Shown: in pieces, positions 33,122 to 43,961 of the stretch
Numbering within the stretch: the first letter of the stretch is position 1
How the letters are laid out: every line of letters starts with the position of its first letter
NCBI GenBank assembly: GCA_029641185.1
Contig: JAPWGK010000003.1
Location: forward strand, 372,001 to 436,000
DNA length: 64,000 bases
Direction of reading: 5' to 3'
From: Pseudofabraea citricarpa
Taxonomy: Eukaryota; Ascomycota; Leotiomycetes; Helotiales; Dermateaceae
Notes under the pieces: generated by a model
Told to the model about the DNA's origin: nothing
Databases searched by the model: none
Seen by the model: only the letters and a program-made list of their open reading frames with translations
Translations under genes and position numbers: made by a program

Positions 33122-36100
33122 ATATAAACATAATATGAGGTACAACTTTAACATGGTTGATAATATTTTATGGTGTTTCGAAAGAGGTCCCCTTCTCAGT
33201 GCTTTTGATGACCTGTCTCGTAATTAAGCAATATATATATATATATATTGAAATTTTGAATCTAGTAACAAGTTTGTAACTTTAATCAAATCCACCGCTT
33301 AAGTATCATTCATACGCGGCTCCCTCGAGTTACAACAGCTATTGAAGAAAGGTTCTATCACAAAATGACAACAGACAGAGGATTAAGAGCGTACACGTGA
33401 TAATCTTCGAGAATAGCCCAAAGCTCACAAATGATCGAAAAGTAGAAGGCTTTTCCTTAAATATCTACAAACAGGCGTCCAAAGTTCCATAGTCCGGGCC
33501 ATTTAGATGAAGGAAGTTCCAAAGAAGCCTGCCTGCTTTGTTGTGATAATCTTGTCCATAACTGCGAACTTAAGCTACGCGAAGGGGTATACTTATACTA
33601 CCTAGTAAAGCTCATCTATCGGTAACAATTTAACTTGAATCAAGTGAAATAGAGCTCCATTCTCGAGACAGATTTACCTTTACTAAGTAGCTAAACATCA
33701 TAAGAGGTATAAGACCATAAGGTTTTTATTGATCTTACCTTAGTAGTGGAGATTGCATCAGCATCCGCACACTTTGATTTATGTAATACCAAAGTCAAAA
33801 GCTACGTGTTCTTAATCAACCTCATTTACATTCTGACTTGCTTAAATAAGTTTACTGCGAAGGGACTTTGCTTTTGGATTGATAATTCAGACACAGAAGA
33901 AACTTAAGGATTCAACTATAATCTTATTGGCAGTTATACACTATGGCTTCTCCGAGAGGAAACGCACGTGGATTGAAAGATAGCATCTGATTCTACCTAC
34001 TCAAATCTACATCAGTGTTACCAGGTTATACACTTACCACATAAAGAGCCGCATCATTGAACAGCCAAAAACTCTACCATCCTAGCAGGCGCAATTCTCG
34101 AAGACGAGTATAGGGAAACGCATCAATGGGCCGCATGTGAGCGGCTCCGGTCAGCCAGGAGAATCGGGTTAAGCGAGGCGACAGATATGAAAGCTCCAAG
34201 TTCAAAATATCCTTGACACTGACTTCAAAACCCTGCCACCATTCGTCTAACTCCTAGTCTAGTACTTTCTATATAGATATTATGGATCCTGCATCACTGA
34301 CCAAAGTTTCCATTGTTCCAAAAGCATCATGAAGACATCATGAGGCTTGTAGATATTGGTTGTTTCATGCATGCTTGATTAGCATCTTTGATCTCATAGC
34401 CTCTGCTCCCTCAATCGTTTGTTGCACGTCGCATTTTCTGCCAAGACCTGTTTCTCTGCAGATAGGATATTGCTTGTTGCATATCGCATCTTCTGCATCT
34501 TCTGTATCTCCTGCATCCGTCTAGATCAGATGACTTTTGTCGCACGTCGCATTTTCTGCAGATCTTGTATCCCTGTAGATGAGATCTTACTTGTTGCATA
34601 TCGCATTTTCTGCATTTTCTGCATCTCCTCCAGCCATTGTACACCTATAGATAAGATACTTCGATTTTGTTGCACGTCGCATTTCCTGCAACAATCTCTC
34701 CTCCATATTCTTTATCACAAAACGCTTGCTTGCATTTGATCGAGACCACCATCTATGAGATTCGCAGTAAGAATCAGGCATTAGTTCGTGGTGTCACTCG
34801 CTTAAACGTTATTTGAGGAGTTGCATTTTCTTGTCAGGAGAATCTCCAGGTACTTGTTCCTGCGGATATGGACAGAAACAACTGCTATTAGAAGAGTAAA
34901 AAGCGACTAGGAATCTTACTATGCAGATGCAGCTCAGGTAATTTATGCACCATAGTGGGTTACCAGTGGCTGAGAGTCCGCATCACAGGTACTGGAGTAT
35001 TATTTTTGATTAATCAAAGATTGTTGAAACCGAAGTCAATTGATGAAAGAGAGCTTGAGTTTGAATCCAAATTTTGTAGCATCAGATGTAATCAAGTGCC
35101 TCTTATATCGATACGTTACAAAGCTGGCATGCCTGCACTCCGTGCTACCGACTACTTAACAGATTTACCTGGAGGATCGAAAGGCAAGAGCTCGCACAGG
35201 CCGCGAAAAAATCAAGGTAGTTCTTTAACTATAGTTAATACCAAGTAATGTTACTTAATCCAAACGACGAAATATCTTAGCTGATTACTAGCGGACAGAG
35301 CCCTCGCTTCGAGACATCCATCCATTGTAAATTACGAAAGATTTATTAGCCATCCATTACTTACTCGAATAAGTCTTGGCGATAACTTTAATTTCAAGGC
35401 AATATTATATTAGTATTAGACTCTAATGAAAATACAGAGATAATTAAACAAGCCCTGAAGGAATGTCGCGTAATCGCTTTAAGAGACTTTTACTTGATAT
35501 ATTGCCTCCCCACAAGCGATACACTTAGCGCGACAGCTCGCTAAGCAGGCTTTTAACAATGTCCTATACTTTAGTCATGAGCCACAGTATAAACGACCCA
35601 AACCTCATGTAAGACAAATTCTCCAACAGCATGAAATACTTCATATACACTAATCAAGTAAAATGAAGACATAAGCGAGCTATAGAATACCTATCTAGGT
35701 ATCGCCGATCAAGAAAAGCTCTCCTGGATTAGCAAGGCAACCAACGGGACGGCTAGCGTACCAAGTGACAGAGCGAGAGGTTAACGACTCCTAATTCCTA
35801 AAAGTCTTATTTTATAATATGATAGTCTTCTTATATCATAGCTTTATTACCGAGCTTATATTATCCCTAATAATTATAAAATAATCTTATCTAAGCTCTA
35901 TAGCCTTACGCTTGTAAGGAATTATTATCAGCCGGGTAGCTACTATAATATATAAATTTATATATAATCGTTACGTGGATTAGTACCTCGAGTCGAAACG
36001 ACTAACCATTTTTGGTTAAAGTAAGATAACCCCGCGGTAATACTTGGGGTAAGTTACTTTTAATATAACGTAATTCCACTAATATAATTATTAACTAAGC

Positions 36101-36295
36101 TGTGGCTGCTTATCACCAGTACCTGGGTGGGGTGAGGTCACCTGACGGGCACGGTATACCAGAAACACATGGGTGCCAGCCTGCGGCTCACAACGAAGCC
36201 TTCGAAATTAGCTAAAGGAACGTTATTAGGTTTTAGAAAAATCTGCGTTAAGAACAAACTATTGATAAGTATATAGTCGGCAAATTAGGAAATTA
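33122..36295. other. Gene-poor repeat-bearing region
   Basis: More than 3 kb without a convincing gene. It holds an (AT)n run near 33231-33247 and a degenerate minisatellite (34421-34692). After about 35.2 kb the DNA is AT-rich, with only broken frames and a small inverted repeat at 36018-36060 (15-16-nt imperfect arms, 12-nt loop). The 35.2-36.2 kb part looks like degraded transposon sequence, but no family could be named. Confidence 0.45.
34421..34692. repeat. Degenerate minisatellite (GTTGCAYRTCGCATTTTCTGC)
   Basis: The core GTTGCACGTCGCATTTTCTG or its variant GTTGCATATCGCATTTTCTG recurs at 34421, 34476, 34539, 34593 and 34669. The CACGTC and CATATC forms alternate, giving a higher-order unit of about 118-130 bp present 2.5 times. 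On the minus strand it reads as repeated CRKCDMQQ-like peptides, probably a by-product rather than a protein. Confidence 0.7.
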
Positions 36296-39200
36296 TTAGG
36301 ATCTCTTAGCGCCTTTCTGGAGTAGCAACTTGACTACCGCCTCATGCCCGTTCTCTATAGCCCATAATAGCAGCGTCCGTTTATTAGTATCTTTAGACTC
36401 TAGATCGGTGTTATATTCAAGTAATAACTTGACTATTACCTTATGCCTATTCCCTGCAGCTAATGATAGCGGCGTCCGTCCATGCCAGCCGTCTTTGGAC
36501 TCCAGATTGGCGCTATTCTCGAGCAGCAACATGACCACCGCCTCATGCCCCTTCTCTGCGGCATATAACAGCGAAGTCTGGCCACTCTTATCTTTCGAGT
36601 CGACATCAAGCTTGCCTGAAGCATAGAGAAAAGTAAAGATTACCTCGTTGCCTTGCTGTGCAAGACAAGAGACAACACTTCTGTTCCGCGAGAAAGTGAA
36701 GTTGCGGCCAAAGTCAGTGCGTTTGTTTACATCCTCGGAGTATTGTTTGTATAGACAGCGAAGCCGAGGGTCTTGTGGCTGGATTTCGGTCTGGACTTTT
36801 AGAAATGCCAGGACGGCTTCATAACTCCCGGTAGCCAAAGCGGCAAAAAGTGGCGGCCCATAGCGCTCAGATTCAATGTCAAGGTAAGACTCCCTCTGAG
36901 GATGGATTTGTATCAGGTTGGCCAAGTTCTTTTCTGCAAGGATATAAAGGAAGCTGGCTGATTCCGTATATCGCCGAATATCGTACCTTTCGAGAGCATT
37001 GTTGAGGAATATCCACCATTGCAAAGGGAAATCGGCAAGAAAATCTCCTTGCTCCATCCCATTTTGCTGAGCGGCGTTAGCGTGACAAAGGACATTAAGA
37101 ACTGAGTATTCGAGAAACGGAAAATTCAAGCTAATGGTCTCTCGCAATTGTGCTGCCTTCGAAGCCTGCGGTAGATGGTCAGGTAAATTGAAGTCTTGGC
37201 TGATTGAGGAACCCAATTGAGCTAAGCAGCAATTCCTCAAAAGTTCGTGGCTATAACCCACGAAGTTGCTAGAAAGCCCAGACCACTGGCCCTCGTATTT
37301 ACCCAGTAAGAAGTCTCGAACAGACTCGTGGATAAACTGGACTTCGGAGGCTTTGTTCCGCGTGACTTCAGCCAAGCCCTTAGAAGAACTTCTCACGAAA
37401 GTCTTTATCTGGTCCACTTCTAAATCTTCCTGGTCCCAATAACTCGAGCACTCTTTGTTCAGACTAAGTTGGATGGCGAAGTAGAGCTCTTGCGGCTTAA
37501 GAGGACGAGTCGCGAAGAGGATCCATTTGAGACAAACCTGCAGCTGTTCGAGGTTCTCTCTATCTCGCATAAGGATCATCTCAAACAAGTCGGTCAGTTT
37601 TGGTGGTATTTCCTGGAGACGCTCACGGATCTTCTTAATGGAAATAGAGCTATTGGGGTATTCAGAGTTGAGAATATCGAGAACTAAGACAACCCAGAGG
37701 AAAATGCCGGAAGATTTTTCGAGGATTTCAAACTGAAGTGGCTCGGCTTGCTTTGACTTACCTAGCCTGAGCTTCGACTTGATATACTGTTTGATGTCTT
37801 CCGTATGCCCGATTTCGTCTTCTAGAGTAACTTCAATGCCCTTTTGTATAACGACAGTTGGATAATGCCGACTAGAGAAGCAAATCTGTAACTGAGCTTG
37901 CGCCTCTCTCGCGCGATCGCACAGCTCTTCAAAGAAACAAATCATACCCGCAGCCTGGTTCTTATCGCACTCATCTAGTGCATCAACGAATATCGTTAAC
38001 GACCAACTGCTAAGCTTTTGAACAACATACGTCAACGTCTGCTTCAACGCTTCCTCATTCCATCCATTCCGCTGGATAACCCTTGCGCCATCGGCCGTCA
38101 TCCAGTCTAAACTATCCCTTAACTCTATTGCTTTTTCAAAAAGCTGGTGAAGGAGAGAGCGGTATAGACCAGTCGTTGACTTCTCTTCGACTGTGCCCCG
38201 AGCGAGGAAGAAGAACGATAGCGTGATTTGGGAGGAATTACCCTTTGCGTTTAGTTTGGCCTCTTCAAAGAGGAATTTCATTAGAGTTGACTTTCCGGTG
38301 CCGGGATTACCTTTGATCCAAAGGAAGCCGCCATGGCCGGGCTGTTGCGCCAGGTCGTGCCAGGATATGTATTCGTGTTTGGTGAGGAACCAGTGACAAG
38401 TTGTTCCTTGGGCAGCTGTTAGGCTAGTTAGGCGCTCATCAATTTTAGTGAAGTAGAGCTGGTCTATTAATGACAGCTTTATTGTGGCATCAATGCTACG
38501 GTTAACTCGCATAGATGGTTCTCTTCGGGCACCTGTTGGGTTATATAATGATTAGCTGCTGGTCAACATGCCATGAGTAGTTGGCCGCTTTTACTTACTA
38601 CCATGCAGTCCTTCATCGAGAAAAGTCGGATCGCAATCTGCAGTCCGTAATCTTTTAGTGGAATTGAAGGTGTTCTCCGAGACAGTTGATAGTTCGTCTA
38701 GCTGGTGTTTCCTGAGACGCTTCTCAATTCCCTCTTGAAGCCTACTAAATGCATTCGTCGTCCCCTCGCCATAAACAAGCGGCATGTGGACGTCGAAAAT
38801 GCCTAGTAGAGAATAAGCCTTATCTTCTTTGCGTGTAGTCTCACGATTTTTAGCCCATAACATTCGCTCACGGATACTAAACTCAGATAGAGGTGTTCCT
38901 TGAAGAGCCCGAATCGCAATCCCCGTTATCTCACAAAGCTGTCGTTCTAATGATTTCTTATCGCCGAGTCGATTGCCATTCGAGCAAAAAAATTCAACTG
39001 ATCGCGGAGCAACAAGTTCTTGAAGCGTCCAGCCTCGAGTGAACCATTTGCTTATTCGAAATGCTGCTTCCCAAGCTAGGTCGTCACTATCAACGGCAGA
39101 CCTCGATACATCTGACAGGTAGACGTAGCATTTAGCTGACTCACGGTACCAGCGAAACATGGAGTTGATGGCCTCCGTGAGCTCGGCGCTACTCGATTTG

Positions 39201-39436
39201 TCGATGCAACATGTGTCCACCCAAAAGTATTGCAAGCTGTCGCGCCTCGCCTGTTCTCCGCAGAACCGGAGCTTCTTATAGCTAGCCTTCCTCATATAGG
39301 TTCTTTTTTGCAGATCTTCAAAGGTGATCTCCTCTGCTCCCCATGTGTGTGAAAGTATAGCATATTTCTGCGGAATATTATCGGCAAAGAACGTGGTCAG
39401 GCTGAGCTCGCCGTCGTTGCATTGAAGTAGGCGCAT
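36296..39436 (-). CDS. HET-NACHT-ankyrin NLR protein (heterokaryon-incompatibility type)
   Basis: Fungal NOD-like receptor, a class linked to non-self recognition and programmed cell death after hyphal fusion. Exons 39436-38599 and 38532-36296 join in frame and give 1024 aa. The N-terminal HET domain shows KYAILSHTWGAEEITFEDL, YFWVDTCCIDKSSSAELTEA and WFTRGWTLQELVAPRSVEFF. The NACHT ATPase has Walker A GNPGTGKST (about residues 354-362) and Walker B LTIFVDALDEC (about 458-468). The C-terminus has about three ankyrin repeats (GQTSLLYAAEKGHEAVVMLL, then GRTPLSLAAGNRHKVIVKLL, and a last one stopping at LLQKGAKRS). The array is short and ends inside a repeat, so it may be truncated. WD40 repeats of the HET-E class are absent. 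A hAT-like element lies about 320 bp upstream of the start. Confidence 0.9.
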
Positions 39437-39748
39437 TATTCGACCAGGATTCGAGACGCGGTCAGAGAAGCAGATTATCGGTGAATGTTGAGTCGCTGAA
39501 TCGGCATATATGGGAAGTGGTTATCAAGTTGCAACAGGATGTTGGATTGAAGGCTGGTGGTCAAATCGACTCAGCTCAACGCAGCCTCGCGGGAATGGTG
39601 ACATCGTTGCGCAAGCGTGCGCACAAAGCCAGCCACGCGGTAGGGATTCGCTGCAGAAACCCATGGTTGGCTGTCCAGGCCACTCAACCCTCCCCGTGGT
39701 TGGGCCATAACTTGTCGTCGCTGACATGTAAGTTAAAGACCTGCGACC
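39437..39748. other. Upstream flank of the NLR gene
   Basis: About 310 bp, presumably NLR promoter. Overlapping short frames on both strands show no domain. Confidence 0.4.
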
Positions 39749-39756
39749 GTTCCAAG

Positions 39757-40516
39757 CAGGGTGGTTGAATAACCACCAACCAACCCAAACCAACCCATTA
39801 GGCTGGTTACAGTTGATTAGTCAAAATTAACCACTAACCACTGGTTCGAAGATTTTGAAAACCATAGTTAACCATCAACCTATTAGATAACCACGTAATT
39901 TTAGTAGGAGTACCTAAAATAGAGTATTCGAGAGTATTTACCTAAATTAAGGTAAATGTTAGAATAAAAGTCACATGGGGCACGTGGTACGCTAGTGCCT
40001 ATATAAGGCCTCCTCCTGTAGCTCCTCTTCTTAGAACAACCATCTTATAACCATTATTACAAGCTACTGCAGTGAATAGAACTATATTAACCATATGGTA
40101 ACTGAGGATACCGACAGTAAATCAAGGTAAAAGATACCTATATATACCTCCAAGTAAAGTATTTCCCTAGTTAGTTTCCTTCTATAAATATATACGAAGT
40201 TAGTATCGTATATCACGTGGCGGCATATAACCTGGCACGTGTACTAGTATTTATTAATTAAGCTCTTACATAAGTACGTACTTGATATTATCTAACTAAC
40301 TTTATAGAAAGTAGGAAATATATATATATATATATAATAGGCCTAATAAGTATTAGTTCGGATATTTATATGATAATTTACTAGCTTGGCAGTTAACTAG
40401 TTATTAACTGGTTTAATTAGTTGGTTGATAGGTTGGTTACAGTTAGTATATATGATATATTAGGTTGGGTATAGTTCGCCTTCGAAATATTAGTTAACCA
40501 CCCATTGCTCACACTG
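39757..40516. mobile_element. Non-autonomous hAT-like element (MITE) with 8-bp target duplication
   Basis: The element starts CAGGGTGGTTG and ends CACACTG, so the inverted ends are CAGGGT and CAGTGT. Perfect 8-bp direct repeats GTTCCAAG flank it at 39749-39756 and 40517-40524, the duplication length typical of hAT transposons. Both subterminal zones carry GGTGGTTRA and AACCAACC motifs in inverted orientation. There is no transposase frame. Length is 760 bp, of which 165 bp is a later LTR insertion with its target duplication, so the original element was about 595 bp. Confidence 0.85.
39957..40116 (+). mobile_element. Solo LTR, copy 2, nested inside the hAT-like element
   Basis: A 160-bp element with TGTTAGAA start and CCGACA end, flanked by GTAAA at 39952-39956 and 40117-40121. 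It shares GTGGTACGCTAGTGCC and TATATAAGGCCTCCTCCT with the solo LTR at 14612-14774, but the 3' half has diverged. It was inserted after the hAT-like element because it interrupts it. Confidence 0.88.
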
Positions 40517-40524
40517 GTTCCAAG

Positions 40525-41555
40525 CGCTGGGAGCAGAAGCACTTATGGTGCAGGACAAGTGGGGGGCAACTTTTCCCAAGGCCTCGAAGCGCACCCCTTG
40601 CGAGATATGCCAGAATTGCCAAAGTGTACCTAAGAACAGCCACTCGGGAACTGGCGAGGGAGTGGAGAGTTGAAATATCAGCGCCACTTCTGGCTCAGAG
40701 CTCCTCTACCTCGTGCGCAGCAGTTTTACACTCCCGACCACGTTTTCCCTTGCCCTTGATGCTGCATTTAATCATAACAGAAGCTCTATGGCACGGCCCC
40801 GAATTCCGAGGACAGGTTAATAGCTATGATAGAACAGGGGGTAATAGCCATAGTAGTTTTTCACTTTCTTAACAGGACGATCGACATGTTAAGTTTGGTT
40901 TATTGCCGACTCGACACATCCCCGGACGCCCTTTGTCCAGAAGGGTTGTTAACTCCAACGAGGGTCAATTGTCTCGGTACAAAGAAGGAGGACCTGGGAG
41001 AGCTCCGAACGAATCACAAGAGGCTGAGAAGAATAATCTGAGTAGGGTGTTGTATAATCAACAAAGAATGAACCATAGACATTATAGCCTTGCGTTTCTT
41101 AGGATTACGATCTTTTGAGAACAATGCGCTTATCAGCATTGTTTGTGCTCAAAGAAAAATCAATAACGAATCAGCTCTGCGGTTTTCGTGTGGTCATGTA
41201 GAGGCGACGTAGTGAGTAGGTAAGTCCTCCGTAAGCAAGAGAGCGAAGAATGACACCGGCTTGGTCTCTGCGTGTGCACGACAAAGAGTCGAACAGCACA
41301 TTGTAAGAGTACCTGTGCAAAGAACATACGAAATTTGTCTTCTCTGGAAAACTACATATACCTCTGAAGCAGCTCATCCCCGGAGGCAGCAAAAGCAAGA
41401 GAGAATAACCATCTACTCAAGACAACCACATCAGATCAGTTCTCAAGAACCAGCAGAGAAGAGCGTCAGTGGCAGGAAGAGTAAACAAGTTAATGAAAAG
41501 CCAGGTTCTGAGCTGTTTGAGAAGTTGTAACTGTCTTAGTTTAAGCACCTTCAAC
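40525..41555. other. Upstream flank of the amidoligase gene
   Basis: About 1 kb with short chance frames only. It presumably contains the promoter. No repeat was recognised. Confidence 0.4.
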
Positions 41556-43352
41556 ATGTCGACGTCGACACCCGCACAAGCCAAGGACAGCCAAAGGGAT
41601 GTCCTTGAATCCTTCATCGGTCAGAACCCAAGCTCGCTCACGTTCGGGGTCGAGTTCGAGTTTTCTTTGCAGGGCCTTCTAGAATTCCAGCCGGATCCGC
41701 AACCGCGCGATGGGCGAGTCGCCCAGTTCATCGAAAGCGCAAGCGAGGACGATACGATGTTCTATACGCCAACCGAGCTAGAGCACCTAGGCGAACTCGA
41801 ATGGCTGCCAGGCCCCGAGACGTTGCAGGAGCGCCGCGCGTGGTGGCATATCACCAGGACGCTGCGTGAAGCGGGTCTGAAGGCAATCAACGCGTTGGAA
41901 GCCCACAGGTGGGATAACAAAACGCTAGCCTTGGCCGAGAAAGAGGCCAGGGAGCAGGGGAAGGACTTGAACTGGAGCAGCGTAGAGGATACCGCGAAGC
42001 ATGAGTATTGGCACGTAGGACGGGACGGCTCGGTGGCTGGGGACGAGTACCTCGTCCACACGTGCGGCTATGAACACATCCCCCTCGAGATTTCGAGTCC
42101 CGCATTCGAGCTAAACTGGGCCTCAATCCTTGAGGTGCAGAAAGTCTGTAACATTCTTTCCAGCACCTATAAAGTAAACTGTAATACTTCGGCCGGCCTG
42201 CATGTGCATATCGGCAATGGAGCGCTAGGATTCAGCAACGAGGTGGTAGGAAACCTCATAGCGGTTTTGTGGACGTTCGAGCCGCAGATTCAGTATCTAC
42301 ACTCAGAGTCGAGAAGGAGCGATAACTCATACTGTGAGACGCCGCGGACGAAGTCAATGTTGGTGGGGGTGGGAGGTCACAACGCAGCTAGCGAAAAGGA
42401 TGCCTCTGGTGATCAGGAGCAAGTGAATTCCGCGTGGAAGGGTCTGGATAGTTACGGCCCCCAGGGCCGCAGCTGGAACGAATGGCAGGAGAGTGGCGGA
42501 AGCGGCTCGTTTAATTTAGAGTCTACCGAGCTAGACGACGAGGTTAAGACAGAGCCAGAGCCAGAGAATTCTACCTGGAAAGGTCCAGATACTTGGGGTC
42601 CCAACGGCCTCAGCTGGATTGAATGGCAAGAGAATGGCGAGAGCGGTTCGTCTGATCCAGAAGGGGGAGACTATGGCTTGGGAGAGGCAGAGCCAGAGAC
42701 ACCCGTCGTGGATGATGATAAAGTAGCAGCAGCTGTAAACGCGAATACCTCTAATAACGAGGAGGCAGGAAGTTCATCAACAGAGGGTCCGAAAGTCTGG
42801 GATCCCCCGCCTGCCAGCTGGGGGGGATGGCCAGCAGGACCCAATATCAACATTCCCATCGTGGAGGTTGAACCCGTATCGCCGGTCGTGGGCCTTGAAC
42901 TGGTTTTGAATACACCAGAGGTGAACGACCTGGTCAGCCTCATGAGCTGCCCGGGAAAAGGCGCATACAACATGCGCAGTCTGTACAACCCATACAGCCA
43001 CGCGTACAAGCGAACAGTCGAGTTCCGGCAGCACGAGTCGACGCTGGATCCGGAGCGCGTGGCCATGTGGATCAGCGTGTGTGCAGGTCTTGTTGATTAC
43101 GCGAGGAAGGCTGAGAGAAAGCAGCTAGAGTCCTTCCTTAAGACGTACATCGATGCCGGCGACACGCTGTCCATCGTCGAGGTCCTGGTGATGCTGGGAA
43201 TGCCTTGGGAGGCTGTGTATTACGGCAAGCGCCTTCAGAAACATGACCAGCCGGGCCACCTGGTTGAGGAGAACCAGAAAGGGCCGGACTTTTGCGAGAT
43301 AGAGTCGTACTTTGAGGGTTTGAGTGGTGATGAAGCTGAAGATGATGATTAG
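41556..43352 (+). CDS. Putative amidoligase-fold enzyme with internal repeat insertion
   Basis: Member of the putative amidoligase family, a glutamine-synthetase/GCS-like fold proposed to form amide bonds on peptides or small molecules. A single exon gives 598 aa from the ATG at 41556 (MSTSTPAQAKDSQRDVLESF); an in-frame ATG 87 bp upstream is possible but less likely. Metal/ATP-site motifs are TFGVEFEF (about residues 28-36), SAGLHVHIGN (about 214) and, after a long insertion, KRTVEFRQHESTLDPERVAM (about 484). The insertion (about residues 270-440) contains two similar units, SAWKGLDSYGPQGRSWNEWQ and STWKGPDTWGPNGLSWIEWQ, plus a weaker third, KVWDPPPASWGGWP, with acidic linkers. The gene is visibly richer in G+C than its surroundings. 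Fungal members have no assigned substrate. It lies about 2.1 kb from the divergently oriented NLR gene. Confidence 0.85.
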   Translation: MSTSTPAQAKDSQRDVLESFIGQNPSSLTFGVEFEFSLQGLLEFQPDPQPRDGRVAQFIESASEDDTMFYTPTELEHLGELEWLPGPETLQERRAWWHITRTLREAGLKAINALEAHRWDNKTLALAEKEAREQGKDLNWSSVEDTAKHEYWHVGRDGSVAGDEYLVHTCGYEHIPLEISSPAFELNWASILEVQKVCNILSSTYKVNCNTSAGLHVHIGNGALGFSNEVVGNLIAVLWTFEPQIQYLHSESRRSDNSYCETPRTKSMLVGVGGHNAASEKDASGDQEQVNSAWKGLDSYGPQGRSWNEWQESGGSGSFNLESTELDDEVKTEPEPENSTWKGPDTWGPNGLSWIEWQENGESGSSDPEGGDYGLGEAEPETPVVDDDKVAAAVNANTSNNEEAGSSSTEGPKVWDPPPASWGGWPAGPNINIPIVEVEPVSPVVGLELVLNTPEVNDLVSLMSCPGKGAYNMRSLYNPYSHAYKRTVEFRQHESTLDPERVAMWISVCAGLVDYARKAERKQLESFLKTYIDAGDTLSIVEVLVMLGMPWEAVYYGKRLQKHDQPGHLVEENQKGPDFCEIESYFEGLSGDEAEDDD

Positions 43353-43961
43353 GTAGACTAGACCAGACTTAGGTAACCAGACAAAACTTACCTAGGTAGG
43401 TAGGCTAGACTACACTTAGCTATCTCATATACCCTGAACGTTCAACGTTCAATGGAACATTGCAAATTAATTGTATTATCATAAACGAAAAGCTTGTCTT
43501 GTGTTCTGTGAAGTGATTAACCTTTGGCATCAAGTGTAATGTCAGCGAGAGTGATGAAAATCTAACCTTTGGTATTATTTATGTATATGATTTAGAGTGA
43601 TGAAAATCCATGGAATTTGTAACCACAAAAACCACAAAGGCAATCATCTCGAGATTTGAAAAAAGAGATATTTGTACAGTTTTCGAAAGAACACCGAATG
43701 TGTTTTGAATTATTAAAATACCTGCGTAGGTAAACGAGTGAGTTTTTATGGCCCTTTAAGTCCTGTATGTCTAACGCGCGCTGCAATTTCTCCACCCGAA
43801 CCAAAAAGTTGCCGCACCAATAACCCCAAAAAAAGACAGGAAGTACTACGACCTCAATTTCTGCCATTGCACAAAGGCCCCCCCCAAAACTCCACGCTCT
43901 CAGAACAATTAAACTTCTATCCTGTTTGTACACCACATTTTTAATATCCATACATCGCAAC
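43353..43961. other. Intergenic region between convergent genes
   Basis: 3' flanks of the amidoligase-type and TRK genes. A TAGGTAG/CTAGAC-rich patch occupies 43353-43420. Nothing else is recognised. Confidence 0.4.

Noticed and set aside
34411..34781. Cys-rich minus-strand frames over the minisatellite
   Set aside because: CxxC peptides are a by-product of the DNA repeat; the frame has no flanking conserved sequence.
39481..39768. 95-codon plus-strand frame in front of the NLR gene
   Set aside because: It overlaps similar-length frames on both strands, runs into the transposon end and shows no domain.
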